NCBI GenBank assembly: GCA_029449235.1
Contig: JANATG010000005.1
Span: forward strand, 1,240,001-1,304,000
Direction: 5' to 3'
Length of the DNA: 64,000 nucleotides
DNA from: Linnemannia schmuckeri
Lineage: Eukaryota > Mortierellomycota > Mortierellomycetes > Mortierellales > Mortierellaceae
The translations under genes and the position numbers were made by a program. Shown here in pieces: positions 11,986 through 23,729 of the stretch; the stretch's first letter is position 1; each line of letters opens with the position of its first letter. Under the pieces are notes generated by a model. That model did not search any database. It was not told where the DNA came from and worked only from the letters and a program-made list of their open reading frames with translations.

Positions 11986-13833
11986 ATGCTCATATCTGAC
12001 GCTAACTTTACTCCCATTCATCCCACCCCCCAGCTTATGCAAACGCCTTCAAACACTTTTAACCCAGACTTTTTATTTTTCGACAACCCGTCAGACCCAA
12101 TTTTTTTTAACGTGCCCTCAAAGCTCGACTTTATTCAGAACAACAACTCTTCTTCTTTTATTAAGCCTCCTATTCCTATCCCCCCTACCACAACTACCTT
12201 TAACTCTCCCCTTATCAATCAGCATGTCTTCCATCAACCCTCTCAACCCACGCAAGCCCAAGGCCTTGTTGGCCACCTTGGCTCCATCAATCCTGTTGAT
12301 GGATCCGTGTTGTCCCAACAGCCTCTAAGTGGTCTCGATTGCTCTGGATGGTTCATCCCTTCCCTTTCAACCGAGGCTAGCTCTGCCTCTGCCTCTGCCC
12401 TTACCCCTGCCGCCCCTGCCTCTGCCTCAGCAACCCTGACCAAAGGCGACGCTTCTGGTTTTGACCATCTGTCGCCCTTCGATGAGGTTTGCGCCTCTGC
12501 CTTCAACACGCCCTATGCGCCCTACCTTGACACGCCGGACCAAACCCCAACTCAGACCCCTTTGTTTGATTCTGTGGCCTCTGAAGACCTGTGCTCGCTC
12601 CAACTCGATGACCTCTGGGCCCCCTCTGCTGTCGCCACCCTGCCTGCCGCTCCAACCGCAAGCATCACCAACGACTCCAGTTTCGCTCAGACTTCTTCGG
12701 TCTTGGACTTTGATCTGTCCTTTGTTTCCTCCGCCTCTGCCCCCTTGTCCTCGACGACCCAGTCCGGACAGGCTGCTCAGGATGATGTTCAGACCAATGC
12801 TCGTCTTCAAGCCGAAAACGCCTTGCTCGACTTTGTTCTTTTTGATGATATCGCTTTTCCAAGCCCTATCTCGACCTTTTCGACCCCCATGACAACCACT
12901 ATCACCTCGCCCTCTTCTGCAAATTCAAAGGTAAACATCGCTTTATTAATTCGAAAAACTGTTAAATTGAGAAAGCAGTGTTGGAAGGCAGTCATATCTA
13001 ACCCTGTATATATGTGTAATGATAAATAGGAGTTCGAGACCAATGAGCTCGCTATGCAACTCGTTGCCGCGGCTGCTGCCAGCATGTCCAGCCAAACGGC
13101 CCTGACCAGCACCCAGACGTCGCCCCTGACAACCGACACTGCTGATGTCCTTGGAAGCCTCTTCTCTGATGTCGACCTTTCTCCCATCATGGAGAACACC
13201 ACTTCCCCCACTGCCACTGCCGCTGCCTCCCTCTTCGGTTCAGACTTTATCTTGGACTGTACCGCCAACGCGGTCAAGTCCTCGTTCTCGTTCGACTTTG
13301 GCAACGATGGACTCGAGATCCGGCCCTCCCCCATGATCTCTGCAGGAATGACCTCTCCTCCATTGGACATGAGCATCTTTCTCTCTCTCTGCAGTCAGAA
13401 CCAACAACCACAGCAACAGCAACAGCAGTCGTCGCTGTTCCCTTCGCCCTTGCTATCTGCTGCTGCTACGTCCGCGCTTTCCCAGACTGCTGCCCCCGCC
13501 GAGAACCCCTTGAAGCGCAAGGCGGGTGAAGTGCAGCAGGCCGGCGAGGAGTCTCCTCGCCAGTTTGTCTGCGCCATTTGCGGTCGCGCCTTCTCTCGGC
13601 TCTTCAACCTCAACACTCACGAGCGCACACACGACCGAAGTAAGGCCCGACTCTTTGCTTGCCCTGAACAAGGGTGCACCAAGACGTTTACTCGGCGCAA
13701 CGATTGCCAGCGTCACCAGATTTCGATCCATAAGGTCACTGACATCTACAGCTGCAACAAGTGCCCCAAACGTTTTTCGAGTCGCGAAGAGTTGCGTAGC
13801 CATACGGACCGCAATTGCCAGGAGGACCATTAA
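11986..13833 (+). CDS. C2H2-type zinc-finger transcription factor
   Basis: Probable DNA-binding regulator. Two exons, 11986-12930 and 13030-13833, give 582 residues. The first ~500 residues are low-complexity Ser/Thr/Pro/Ala-rich sequence with several acidic-hydrophobic patches (for example LLDFVLFDDIAF) that resemble activation segments. Three fingers lie at the C-terminus: FVCAICGRAFSRLFNLNTH (C-x2-C-x12-H-x3-H), then FACPEQGCTKTFTRRNDCQR (C-x4-C-x12-H-x4-H), then YSCNKCPKRFSSREELRSHT, which ends in Cys instead of His (C-x2-C-x12-H-x4-C). A basic patch NPLKRKAGE precedes the fingers and could be a nuclear localisation signal. I cannot name an orthologue. The open frame extends upstream to 11935 only with a TTG; 11986 is the first ATG, and 12036 is an alternative. 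Confidence 0.85.
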
Positions 13834-14141
13834 GGATGAACATTTTGTCAACAATGGTACCCAAAATGTCCCACTGGCATTTTCTCCCCTCTCTCTTTCA
13901 AACAACACCTCCACTGCAAGGCTTTGACACTTTTTGTCCCCATTTTTTCTTTTCCGCGATGATTTCGCTTCAGTATCTTTTCCTCCATCAATCTTCAATG
14001 CTCCCTTCCCATTAGCTCACTATTTTTTTTTATACTTCAGCCTTTGCCAAAATTAAAAACCTCTTTGAGAAAAAAAAAAGTGTTATTGCTGTTTGGTTAT
14101 GTAAAGGTTGATATGGTTATTGTTTGTAGGTTGCTTTGCGA
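13834..14141. other. Convergent 3' flanks, no gene
   Basis: A 308-bp gap between the plus-strand zinc-finger gene and the minus-strand ABCG gene. It is T-rich with an A run near 14070-14079 and should hold both polyadenylation regions. No exon seen. Confidence 0.6.
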
Positions 14142-17100
14142 TTAACGTCTCTCGTTCACTCTAAATTGAAGCCAGAGGAAGGCCACCGTGAAAAAGGTAC
14201 TGGCCATGATCCCCAGGCTCTGGACATCCTTCCAATATGCTCCCGAGTTGAATCCGAACGTTGACAAAATGACCGCTCCCGGGACCTGAACAAGTTAGTA
14301 GAGCAATGCGGAAAACAGGAAATGGTTGGCCAGTTAGTTGAATACTTGATGATGTGATGTTGGAGTTTACATGCATGGAAAATTCAATGAAATGTGTCGG
14401 CCAAAGAAACAAGAATCAAACCAAACTAAGCTAGTAAAAAAACACCTACGTCGATCTCGAGTCCGTATTCCTTCTGGATCAACTGCAGGAAGGTAATCTC
14501 GTTCACCAACAGTGCCTCGAACGCAAAGTTGAAGAACGAAAGCTTCTGCAACCACGACAGATGCTCCGGGATCGATTCTGTCATTCAAAACACAACGACA
14601 AAACAAGGAGACGCAGACATGGTTAGGGATATCAATTTCAACAAAGAAAACCATAGCTCACATATGAAAAAACGCCTTGTCCCAAGACTCACCTTTGTTC
14701 AACAGAAGGCCTCCAAAAAGCATAGAGAACAGCATGACCAAGCTACTCATTAAGTTGGCAACCCCAACAGCCTCAAACATGATACCAATCATCAGACAGA
14801 TACCCGACGCAACAATATTGAACAGCACCAGGACCAAAAAAAACTTTCCAAACTCGGTCCATCCCTCGACCAGTCCCACCATGTTGTAGATAATCAGTCC
14901 CATCAGCATTGGCGGAATGACTCGCAAGGGTACAATATCAAACATCACCTTGGACAAGAAGTACGTAAATGGCGAATAGTACCCGTTGGCACGCTCGCGG
15001 ACAAACAGAATACGCTCATGAGCAAACGAGGGGAGAATCGACAGACACGAAAACCCAAACAGCGCGCACATAAAGAAGAACACTCCCATACGGTTCTGGA
15101 ATCCAGGAATGTCGTTCGTGACTTTGTAGAAAAGCGCGCCACAGAGAAGACCCAAGAAGATCGACATCACATAGTGGGAAAGCATCAGCATCGGGTCGCG
15201 GTAGATGTTCTTCAGTGTCCGATCGGCCAGGATCTTGAACTGGCTCCACCACGATGCTCGACGGTAAGTCGCCACAGCCTTTCCAGAGATAATATCGCTC
15301 GAAGCCTGTTGTGAAGCAGAAGTACTCCATCCTTGGCTGACTTCGCCATTGCTGCTGCCATTTCCATTCGGTGCAGCGCCGGTCGCGCCCAGGACCGCAG
15401 CGTCGATTGATTGTTCCACCTCAGAAAAGATGGCACTCTGCTTAAAACCGTCCACCAAGGAGAGCAAATGAGTGTTGGCTGCAGCTTCCTCCTCCGCCGT
15501 AATGGCACGATCTGCCTCTCTGTCCGAGGGTGCTGCAGGGTCAATCCCGATCGTCGTGTTTTCGCCTGGAGACGAGGCAGTTAGTCTGGGCCGGTCCTGT
15601 TCCCTGGAAGCCAACTCACTTTCCCATTGACGCGTGTCATCCGCCATACTCGAGACTCGTGTGAAACGAGGCAAGCCATCAGACCCGAGTACAGGCGCAG
15701 ATGGATTGGGCAAAGCGGAAGGACGCCCGTAAAGCTGCTCCTCTTGTTCGTCTTGCACAGCATGCCGTTGGCGCAACATGTTCTCCAAACCTGCACCGTT
15801 GTTATCATTGTTGTTCGCGGCAGCCCTGCTCGCAGACTTACCCGAGTACATCGTCAGATCGAGCATGTAGTCAGCAATGTTAAAGCCCTCTGGACAAGGG
15901 TGCCCTAAACTCCGTAAGTGGGCACTGAGAAGACGGGTCTCTCCAGAGTAGATCAAATGACCCTTCGCCATCAAAACCAGCTGGTCAAACAGAGCAAAGA
16001 TGTTGCTTCGGGGTTGGTGGATTGTGCAAACGACTGTGCGGTTATAGTTCCTCGCCAAGGTGACCAGACACTCCACGACATTGTAGGCATTGTAAGAGTC
16101 CAGGCCCGAAGTAGGTTCGTCCAGGAACAAGATCGAAGGAGACGTGACCAGTTCGCAGGCGATTGACACTCGACGCTTCTCACCACCAGAGATTGAACGC
16201 TGACCACTGGCACCAATCCTCATGTCCTTGATACCCAAGATTCCGAGCTCGGACATTGTCTCCATGACGCGGAATCGCTTGGCTGCCACAGACATATCGC
16301 GGGGTAGACGAAGCATGGCCGAATAAAGAATGGTCTCGTATACAGTGAGTGTAGGCATAAGCGTATCCTCCTGGTCGACATATCTATTGCAACAAAACGG
16401 AAGATTAGGTTTGTGTATGAGTATATACTGCCTTTGGCTTTCACTTTGCTCACGCAATGCTTCTTCAACCTCAGAGAAGAGTCTAAAATTCTTACCCAAC
16501 AACGCGCTTGTATTCTGAATTAGAGACGGTACGTCCGTTCACATAGATATGGCCATGGATCGTACCAGACTTGTGGCGTCTTGCAAGAATATCCAACAAA
16601 CTGGTCTTTCCTGCACCACTGGCTCCCATGATGGCCATGACTTGACCTGGTTTGACAAGACCACTGACCTGCCTGAGCACCTCCTTTTCGCCAACAGTGT
16701 ATCCCATCTGCTTGAACATTAGTGTTGCCGGGATATGCTCCGCCATCAGTTTAGCAGCCTCGTCATCAGGAAGAGAGATATAGCCGTCACCCGATGATCC
16801 CGATTTCTTGGCAAGATAACAGACACCAAGGCTAAGGCAGACTAAGAACAAGAGCACGCCGGCTATTGAAAGGATAATTGCCATAGTGTAGTCGGGTCTG
16901 GGAGGTCGAGCGAATCCGGGAACTTGTGTATAGTGAAGACACTCTCCCGCGTTGCACTTTAAGTAGATTGCCGGGTCACCAAACATTGTCATAATCAACT
17001 CGTTCATCGCCGGTTCTATCATGAAGTATGCAGACATAAGTGAAATTAACAACCATGGAAAATTATAAGGATAAAGTCAAACAGGGCTTCCCAGAGATAG

Positions 17101-18979
17101 CATACCTTCGAAGACGCACTTGTTGTCGTCAGTGCATTCGAAGTCTGCAGGTCCATGAATCTCTTCCTCCAGAAAGTCGTCAATATCTATAACAAAATTA
17201 GCAAATTAGATTAATATCGACACCGCTGAATCACACTCAACGTCAAGCAATCGAGGACGGCGATACTTACTGACGCTACCATCCTTGCCGCAAAGCATTC
17301 GGCCGGGGATGCATGAGCACTTGATCTTGGGACATTTGTAGGTGGTAACCGTCTTGTCATACTGAGCGTCTATTTGAGGGTAAAATCACGGTAAAGCCAG
17401 TATTAGCATTTAATATCAACCCGATCGCTGTTGATGCCACGCGATAACCATACTTCGGAGCTGTACATTACCTTGACCAAAAGCACACTCGTCCAAATGG
17501 CAATAGAATGACTCTTCCTCGTCCACCCAGACTAAATGAATTGTCAAAAACGATTGAAAAATATCAGCTTCAACGTGTTCTCTCTGGGGTAAAAAAAGTC
17601 ATCTTCGGCCGTTTTTAACAGGACAAACAGAAGCTTACATTGAAAATCGCATGTCTTGTTCTGCTGGTTGCAAGAAAAGGTGATGGCTGGAGGTTGACCA
17701 GGTCCAAGTGTGTCCAGAATTTTTCGATCTGCATAAAAAAATGAGAAAAGTGGACCACGATTAGCATCTCAAGATCTTGTCCATCTTGCTCATTGCATCG
17801 TCATGGGTGCATATCGGCCTTCCTCGAGTACATATACTTACTAGTGACATCGCACTGCTGAAAGTTCTCGATGACAGTCAGTCCACCTTGATAGCAGGTC
17901 GCATTCTTGCCAGTCGGGACCAATGCGTTACAAACATCGTCGGACTGACAAACTAAATACAAATAAAAAGGTACGATCAAGACAATGTCCATCAGCAAAA
18001 AAGGGAAACAAGGAGAGTGGAACAATAAAGGGTCGATGGTGTGAGCCATGATGCGAGCTGACGTCCATCGTGATCCGTTGGGCATCTGCGCACAACATAC
18101 ACAACACAACAAATACGCACATACATCACATCAAACATACATGCATTGTGTTTGAGCATGACTACTACTCTACTTTCGTCCTCCTTTACTTACCATTGCA
18201 ATTGATACCAGTCCAGCCATCCTTGCATTTACATTTCTTGCCGTCATTGCGTTGGGGTCGATCCCGTCCGTCGGGCAAGGCCCCACACACTATTTGGGGT
18301 AAAAGACAAAGAAAAGAAAAAAGGATGCATTAGAATATGGATAGAGGGAAAGAAGACATACACAGGAACTATCTCTATTCCATGCTAGCTTCCAACATGA
18401 ACTGAAGCAAGAAAGAAAGGGCGACATCAAACAAAAAACCAAATGACGAGGATGGTGAATTATGACACACTCGAAGATTAGAGTGGGCGAGTTGCCTTCT
18501 TTCCGCCTTAAGCCACGAATCACCATGAGTTTCAAGCACTACGTTTTCGCATCTAGTCAGTCAAGGGATCATTCCTCACCTGGGACAGAACAGTTATCGC
18601 CCGCAAATCCAGGCGGACAAGTACAACGACCATCATAAGCATTACAGGGCGCAAAATGCGAACACGGAAATGCATCCAAAAGACAATTAAAACAAGGCGG
18701 ACAGTCCTCGGGCCTGCGAGGTAGTTCTGCCGCCACTACTGGTACCATTAAAGGATAGGCTAGAGACATGTTGTCAGTATCGAAGCTGTTACTACTGCTC
18801 CGTTTGACACGATCAAGCGCTGCTGTGAGATGACTAGCGGCGGAGCCTGGAACTCTAAAGACGGCGGTGTCTCGAGGTGTTGCCGCATTCAAGTTTTTGT
18901 TGGGATTGATGGCAGTGGTCGTCCTTGGCCAGAGGACGCCTGCCAAGACAAGGAGTAGGGCGCTTGTGGAGAAGCGCAT
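14142..18979 (-). CDS. ABCG-family half transporter with EGF-like ectodomain (Adp1-like)
   Basis: Membrane ABC exporter resembling yeast Adp1; substrate unknown. Eleven exons on the minus strand: 18979-18580, 18289-18194, 17952-17842, 17728-17639, 17531-17472, 17369-17271, 17186-17106, 17015-16496, 16383-14693, 14577-14450 and 14285-14142. All are in phase, giving 1139 residues. MRFSTSALLLVLAGVL is a signal peptide. Residues ~100-345 form a Cys-rich ectodomain with EGF-like pieces (CTCPPGFAGDNC, CKCKDGWTGINC). A membrane segment follows near 357-380. The ATPase domain has Walker A GASGAGKTS (443-451), signature ISGGEKR (550-556) and Walker B ILFLDEP (570-576). An ABC2-type six-helix domain makes up the C-terminal third. 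The stop is the TAA at 14144-14142. The seven small ectodomain exons tend to coincide with Cys-rich modules. Identity as ABCG is very secure; the Adp1 assignment is by architecture. Confidence 0.94.
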
Positions 18980-19398
18980 AGTATCTGGAGCTCTGTGGGA
19001 AATATAAACGGTGTGGCGTGAGAGGGTGGTGAAGAGAATTAGTTTAATGAATGAGGGAGGGGCTAAGTGAAAGGTGGAGGTTGAAGTGTAATGCGAGAGT
19101 GAGAAGAAGAATGAGTGAAGTGAGGTAATAGTTAAAAAGCGAAGAAGAGGTAAGAAAGAGAGGGAAAGAAGGAAAGAAGGAAAGAAAGAATGGAAGAAAA
19201 GGACTAGAGGACAAATGAAATCGTGAGAGCAAGGAGTATCAAGGGAGCTCTGCCTTTTGGACACACCAAAGACGACCGTCACACTCGCGAATTACATCGC
19301 TTTTTCGCGCCAAGAAAAAAAAAAAAAAAACGTATTCAAGGACAAGAATAAAGATATTTGTATTGGTATTTCGTTATAATAACCAAGTTTGGAATACT
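18980..19398. other. ABCG promoter / Aurora 3' flank
   Basis: A 419-bp gap. On the minus strand it is pyrimidine-rich (GGAAAGAA-type repeats on the plus strand at 19155-19200), as seen before other starts here. An A run occupies about 19315-19330. No exon seen. Confidence 0.55.
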
Positions 19399-21332
19399 TC
19401 AGGACCGGTTCTTGTTGGGACCAATGCCATTGTGGCGGGTAATAAACGGGTGCAGCATCACTCGCTCCAGGGCCAGTCGTTGGTCAGGATTCCGTTGGAG
19501 TAGCTAACCATGATGTCATTTCCGGGTTAATGTACACAAAGGGGAAGGTAGAAATAGTACCGGGGATACAGAAGTTAGTTTCCTCTTCTTCTCTGAAATC
19601 GACAACAACGCCAACAACAATAACAGTACCACATATCGCATAGACGCACCTTGCGAATCAGATCCTTGGCATCATCACTGAGATGGTCTGGGATCGTCAG
19701 CTCGACCTTGGCAATCCTGCGGAACGTCGACTCGCGATCGTTCGTATCCTCAGCCGCCTCATCCTTGGCCTCAAATGGCGGGTGGCCCACAAGAAACTCG
19801 TAGCAGAGAACTCCCAGCGACCAAAGATCCACATGGCTCGAGTGCGATCGCCCTTCAACCATCTCTGGCGGGAGATAATCCAGCGTTCCGCACATCGTGT
19901 TTCGTCGAGAACTTGGCGCATGGACCGACCAACCAAAGTCAGAAATCTTGATCTCACCGTTGCATCCCAGCAGCAGGTTTTCTGGTTTGATATCTCGATG
20001 AATGACATGCTTCCTGTGCAGATACGCTAATGCTGTCGCAAGTTCATAAATATACTATTGAAACAAAACCAATCACGCATGAAGTTAGCGCCTAGTTTTG
20101 CGTACCCCTATCTACCATCTTACGGCCGGCATTCCCAATAATCTAGGCAAATGGTACGCACCTTCGAAGCTCGCCACTCGGGAAATGTTCGCACTTTCTT
20201 CAGCTGCCTGTATAGTTCGCCCTGCGGAGCATATTCCAGAACCAGATAGACTCGCGTCTCGTCATGAAAGAATGTATCCAGTCGAAGAATATGCTTATGC
20301 CTAGCGGGAAATAGCGTCCACCGCGCGTTAGTTTCTCCTTGTAATACCTTTATCGTGAGTTACAAAATAATACGCTCCGGCGTATGCTTACTTGAGGTTA
20401 GATTGAATATCAATCTCTCGACGAAGTTGATTCTCCATGTTGGCCTTCAAAAGTTCGGACTTCAACAGCACCTTCATAGCCACAATAAATCCTGTTCGAC
20501 GCTCTCTCATCGAATACACACGGCCAAACTGTCCTTTTCCCAGTGGTCGAGCCAGCTCGAAATCATCCAGGCACCATTCCCGAGGCATCAAAGCTCGACT
20601 ATCATACATAAATAATTAGAATGTTAGTTGTTGTTGTATTTTGGGACATCACTTCAATTCCAAGGATGCCGTCATCATCGACATTATTCACTATTCAACA
20701 TACCTGATTTGAAGTGGAGGAGCCATGTCAGTGTGCGTCGATGTCCTCACTTGCTTTCCTGTCCCTGTCCCAGCCCCAGCCCCAGATGTACCACCAATCG
20801 GCCGGCTATAAGGATTGTGTCGTGGAGAACCGCCAACAGGAGGCAGCATCTTCTTGCTTGACTGTTGTTCATTTCCGTTCCTGCTTTGCGTGTCAGTTCC
20901 TGTAGTATTCCTTTGACTGGACGTTGCGGCATTCGACCGTACTCCTCCGACAGAGCCCCCCAGGCCGACAGAAACCGATGACGGTGGCATCATTCCTCCA
21001 AGTTTAGCATGCCGACTGCCTCCAATCGGGTTTCCATTACCAACGCGATTGATAAGTTTGCTGAAAATACCCGCTGTCCCAGCCATTAGACCATTTCCTG
21101 AAGTCGCTTCGTTTGCGTTTGCAGAGGAAGAAGATGTGGTTGTGACGGTGGGGGTGGGCAATACAACGGAAGCCGATGATACTTTGGAGGCAGGCTTCAT
21201 CGATGCAACGGTTCCCAGCTTGGAGACAGCACCGTACGTGGACGAACTGTGGTTGTTATTGTTGTGCGAGGCGCTGTTGTCGCTGTCTATGTCCAGTTTA
21301 AACAGCGGTTTCCTGGGTGCTGGTGCATTCAT
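19399..21332 (-). CDS. Aurora kinase (Ipl1/Ark1 type)
   Basis: Mitotic Ser/Thr kinase of the chromosomal passenger complex. Five coding exons on the minus strand: 21332-20704, 20598-20392, 20300-20162, 20054-19650 and 19503-19399. They give 494 residues in phase. Residues 1-210 are Ser/Thr/Gly-rich, longer than in yeast Ipl1. The kinase begins WCLDDFELARPLGKGQFGRV with the lysine in VAMKVL, then HVIHRDIKPENLLLG, ISDFGWSVHAP and the Aurora hallmark RRNTMCGTLDYLPPEMVEG with the activation-loop threonine. It ends RVMLHPFITRHNGIGPNKNR. The DFGWS and TLDYLPPE wording separates Aurora from PKA/AGC kinases. The start is the first ATG downstream of a 5'-UTR intron (acceptor at 21486). Only one Aurora gene is seen in the window. 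Confidence 0.95.
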
Positions 21333-21485
21333 TGATGTGGCTGTAAGTGCAGTAATAGTTATCGCTGTTGTTATAGATGTTTCCTCGATTGAGATGTATG
21401 CCACGGATATTAGTGCAGGAGAGTTAAAAAACGCCGTGTTGGTCTCGTATTCCTTCAAGGAGCCGTTGTTTCGGTTGAGGGAGAA

Positions 21486-21633
21486 CTAACAGGGAACCAA
21501 AGAAATAAAGAAGTGGTGTCATTAGTTTACGAGTTCTTATTGATTTTATTCCACCGGAGCATTCCCATCAGTGAAGTTGTTGATGACTAGGTTGTCAAAC
21601 GAGTGCGGTCTAGCTGCTTTTCTGAACACTCAC
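21486..21633 (-). other. Intron in the 5' UTR of the Aurora gene
   Basis: Minus-strand donor GTGAGT directly after position 21634 and acceptor CTGTTAG just before 21485. The stretch upstream of the donor contains no ATG, and the frame downstream of the acceptor first meets ATG at 21332. This supports a spliced leader and fixes the start codon. RNA reads would be decisive. Confidence 0.5.
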
Positions 21634-21634
21634 C

Positions 21635-22062
21635 GGCTGATGAGTAAGTAATTCCTTTGCAAAGATAATAAACGAGGCAAGTGGGTGTTCCTGGTTCCTG
21701 GCAAAAGGTTGATGTTGTGTACTAGTAAAGGTTGGAACTTTGGGAAAGATGAAAAAAAAAAAAAAAAATAGAGAGTAGAGAGAGAGATATAATCGAGGTA
21801 GTTCAAGTGAAAGAGATGTGTTGTGCGTTGACTGGGTATATGTTCTGGGCTTTGGGTTGTGCAATGCAAGGAAGACAAAGGAAGGAAGAGTGGGTGGAGT
21901 AGTGGGAAGCAAAAACAGCGGACCACAGAGCACACTCGCGAATTCAGGGGCAAACAAACAGTCACTGTGTTTTCAGGAATTTATATATTTCAACAGGCAC
22001 GGTCTATTTCGTTGTTCATGGCATTATCAAGAAAGTTGCTGGGATTGAAGGAGTAAGCAAAT
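21635..22062. other. Aurora 5' leader / NUXM 3' flank
   Basis: Contains the presumed untranslated first exon and promoter of the Aurora gene on the minus strand, a 17-A run near 21751-21768 and the 3' flank of the complex I subunit gene. No coding exon seen. Confidence 0.5.
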
Positions 22063-23378
22063 TTACTCGCTCTTGTTGGGAGTGGTATCGGCAAGGTGAT
22101 ATTTGTGATTGGTGGTGTTGAACCAAGGGACAGCAGCTATTGTTTACAACGCGGTACAAAAAGTAAATGTAAGCATGCGTATCCATTGCAAGGCAGATGT
22201 GAAGACTAAAACGTCCGTAAACGTCAACACATTCAAAGACACATTTGAATACATACCGAACTTGAGAGCGGCATACTTGGAGTTTCTGGCAGCGGCAGCC
22301 TGGGCAGCTTCGTCCATTGTTGGCTCGCCGTAGGCAGGGAGGCCAGCAGCAGCACGGGCATCCATCTCCTTGCGGTTCATGGCTTGCTCCCTGGCATTTT
22401 CCTCCCAGCCCCAGAAACGGACTATTTTTTATGAGAATGAAAAGAGTCATAGAAGAATTAGCATCTCCATTGTCCGACTCGAATAATCAACTAGTTCTTC
22501 TTCCGAGTGCCTTTGCATTTCATTGATGAAACATCCATGTGTTTATCGCTTTCCACACGTACGGCTCGACTTCTGGTAAGAGTAGAGGAAACCGCCCATG
22601 AAGCCCATGGCGGTAGCAAGACCCAAAGCAAAGTTGATTCCCTTGGGTCCGGCAGCGGGACGGACACGCTCTATCAAATTCGGATAAAAATCACGTAAAA
22701 ACTGTTACAAGCTGCCTTCTAGTAACGGTCTAGAAAATCAGATCGTTTGCCTGGTTCCTTGAGCCACCCATTCCGAGATTTCAATATGAAGCCTTGTCTT
22801 AAACGGGCATGTACTGTTCCCGGTGATGCTAGATCCTGTATCTTCTCTGGTGAACTCTGATCATGTTGGCGCGTACTCCTGTGATCTGATGGTTTTTTGG
22901 TGTCCTGTGAGCATACGATAAATGGCATATCGCAAATTCCGACGGTATCCGTCGTAACTTTCCAATTTGCTGTGCCAGGAAATATCCGCAAAGAGGGTCC
23001 TACTGATCTCGCCTTCGTCATCATCCTTGTTCCATCACTCCTCTCCGAAATGGTGAACATCTCCGCTGCTATTCCTCCCGGGTTGTTATATTCTTCCTTG
23101 TCGCAAATAGGACATATCCTGTTGAGCCACTAATTGATGGGCGAATGGGGAACAAGGTGATCGAGGCAAGAGGCCCTGCATCGGAGGAGTCCATCTGTCG
23201 GAATCAGCTGTATGCTTCGTTGATTACCGAGGGCCAAAAGGGCGGCAGGAGTAGCGGCGGTCAAACTACCCCAGGCGACGACGTCAGAGCCGCGCATGTA
23301 GCTGATGACACGGTTGAAGTGGGGATCCGAGTCGATGACGGGGAACTCGGTCCTGATGTACTGTTCTGCCGAAGACAT
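22063..23378 (-). CDS. NADH:ubiquinone oxidoreductase (complex I) 21 kDa subunit
   Basis: Accessory membrane-arm subunit of mitochondrial complex I (NUXM / 21 kDa subunit family of fungi). Four exons on the minus strand: 23378-23228, 22670-22563, 22421-22257 and 22136-22063. They give 165 residues in phase. The N-terminal family signature reads TEFPVIDSDPHFNRVISYMR, then a hydrophobic region (AATPAALLALG). The middle has GINFALGLATAMGFMGGF, a membrane helix, followed by RFWGWEENAREQ and a basic, Ala-rich stretch. The C-terminus PWFNTTNHKYHLADTTPNKS is typical of the C-terminal domain of this subunit. Presence of the gene indicates a normal complex I. No separate targeting presequence is visible. 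Confidence 0.88.
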
Positions 23379-23729
23379 GGGCGCTTTCTTTTATGTAGAG
23401 TGGAGAGTAGTTGTAGCAAAAACAAATGAAAAGCAGTATCCGCTACTCCCTTCAAAAACTCCGGAAAGAATGGAGGCGAGAAAAGGATCAAAGCCACAAT
23501 CCGAGCTGCACGTGCCTCATTCATTTATTCTTTCAAAATTCAGGTACCACCTCAGGCAAAGGGCAAAGTAACATGTGTTTTCTTGGCCTTACACCTCGTT
23601 AATTGGTTCTAAACCAGCAGAGATCTCTTGTATCTATGTTCTTAAAATATTTACTTGTGATGGTATGGCTATGTACTAGGTGGTAGTGAGGTTGTTGCTC
23701 TGCTGCTGTTTTTAGATGGTGCACTACAT
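23379..23729. other. NUXM promoter / ABCC 3' flank
   Basis: A 351-bp gap between tandem minus-strand genes. No exon or notable repeat seen. Confidence 0.55.
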
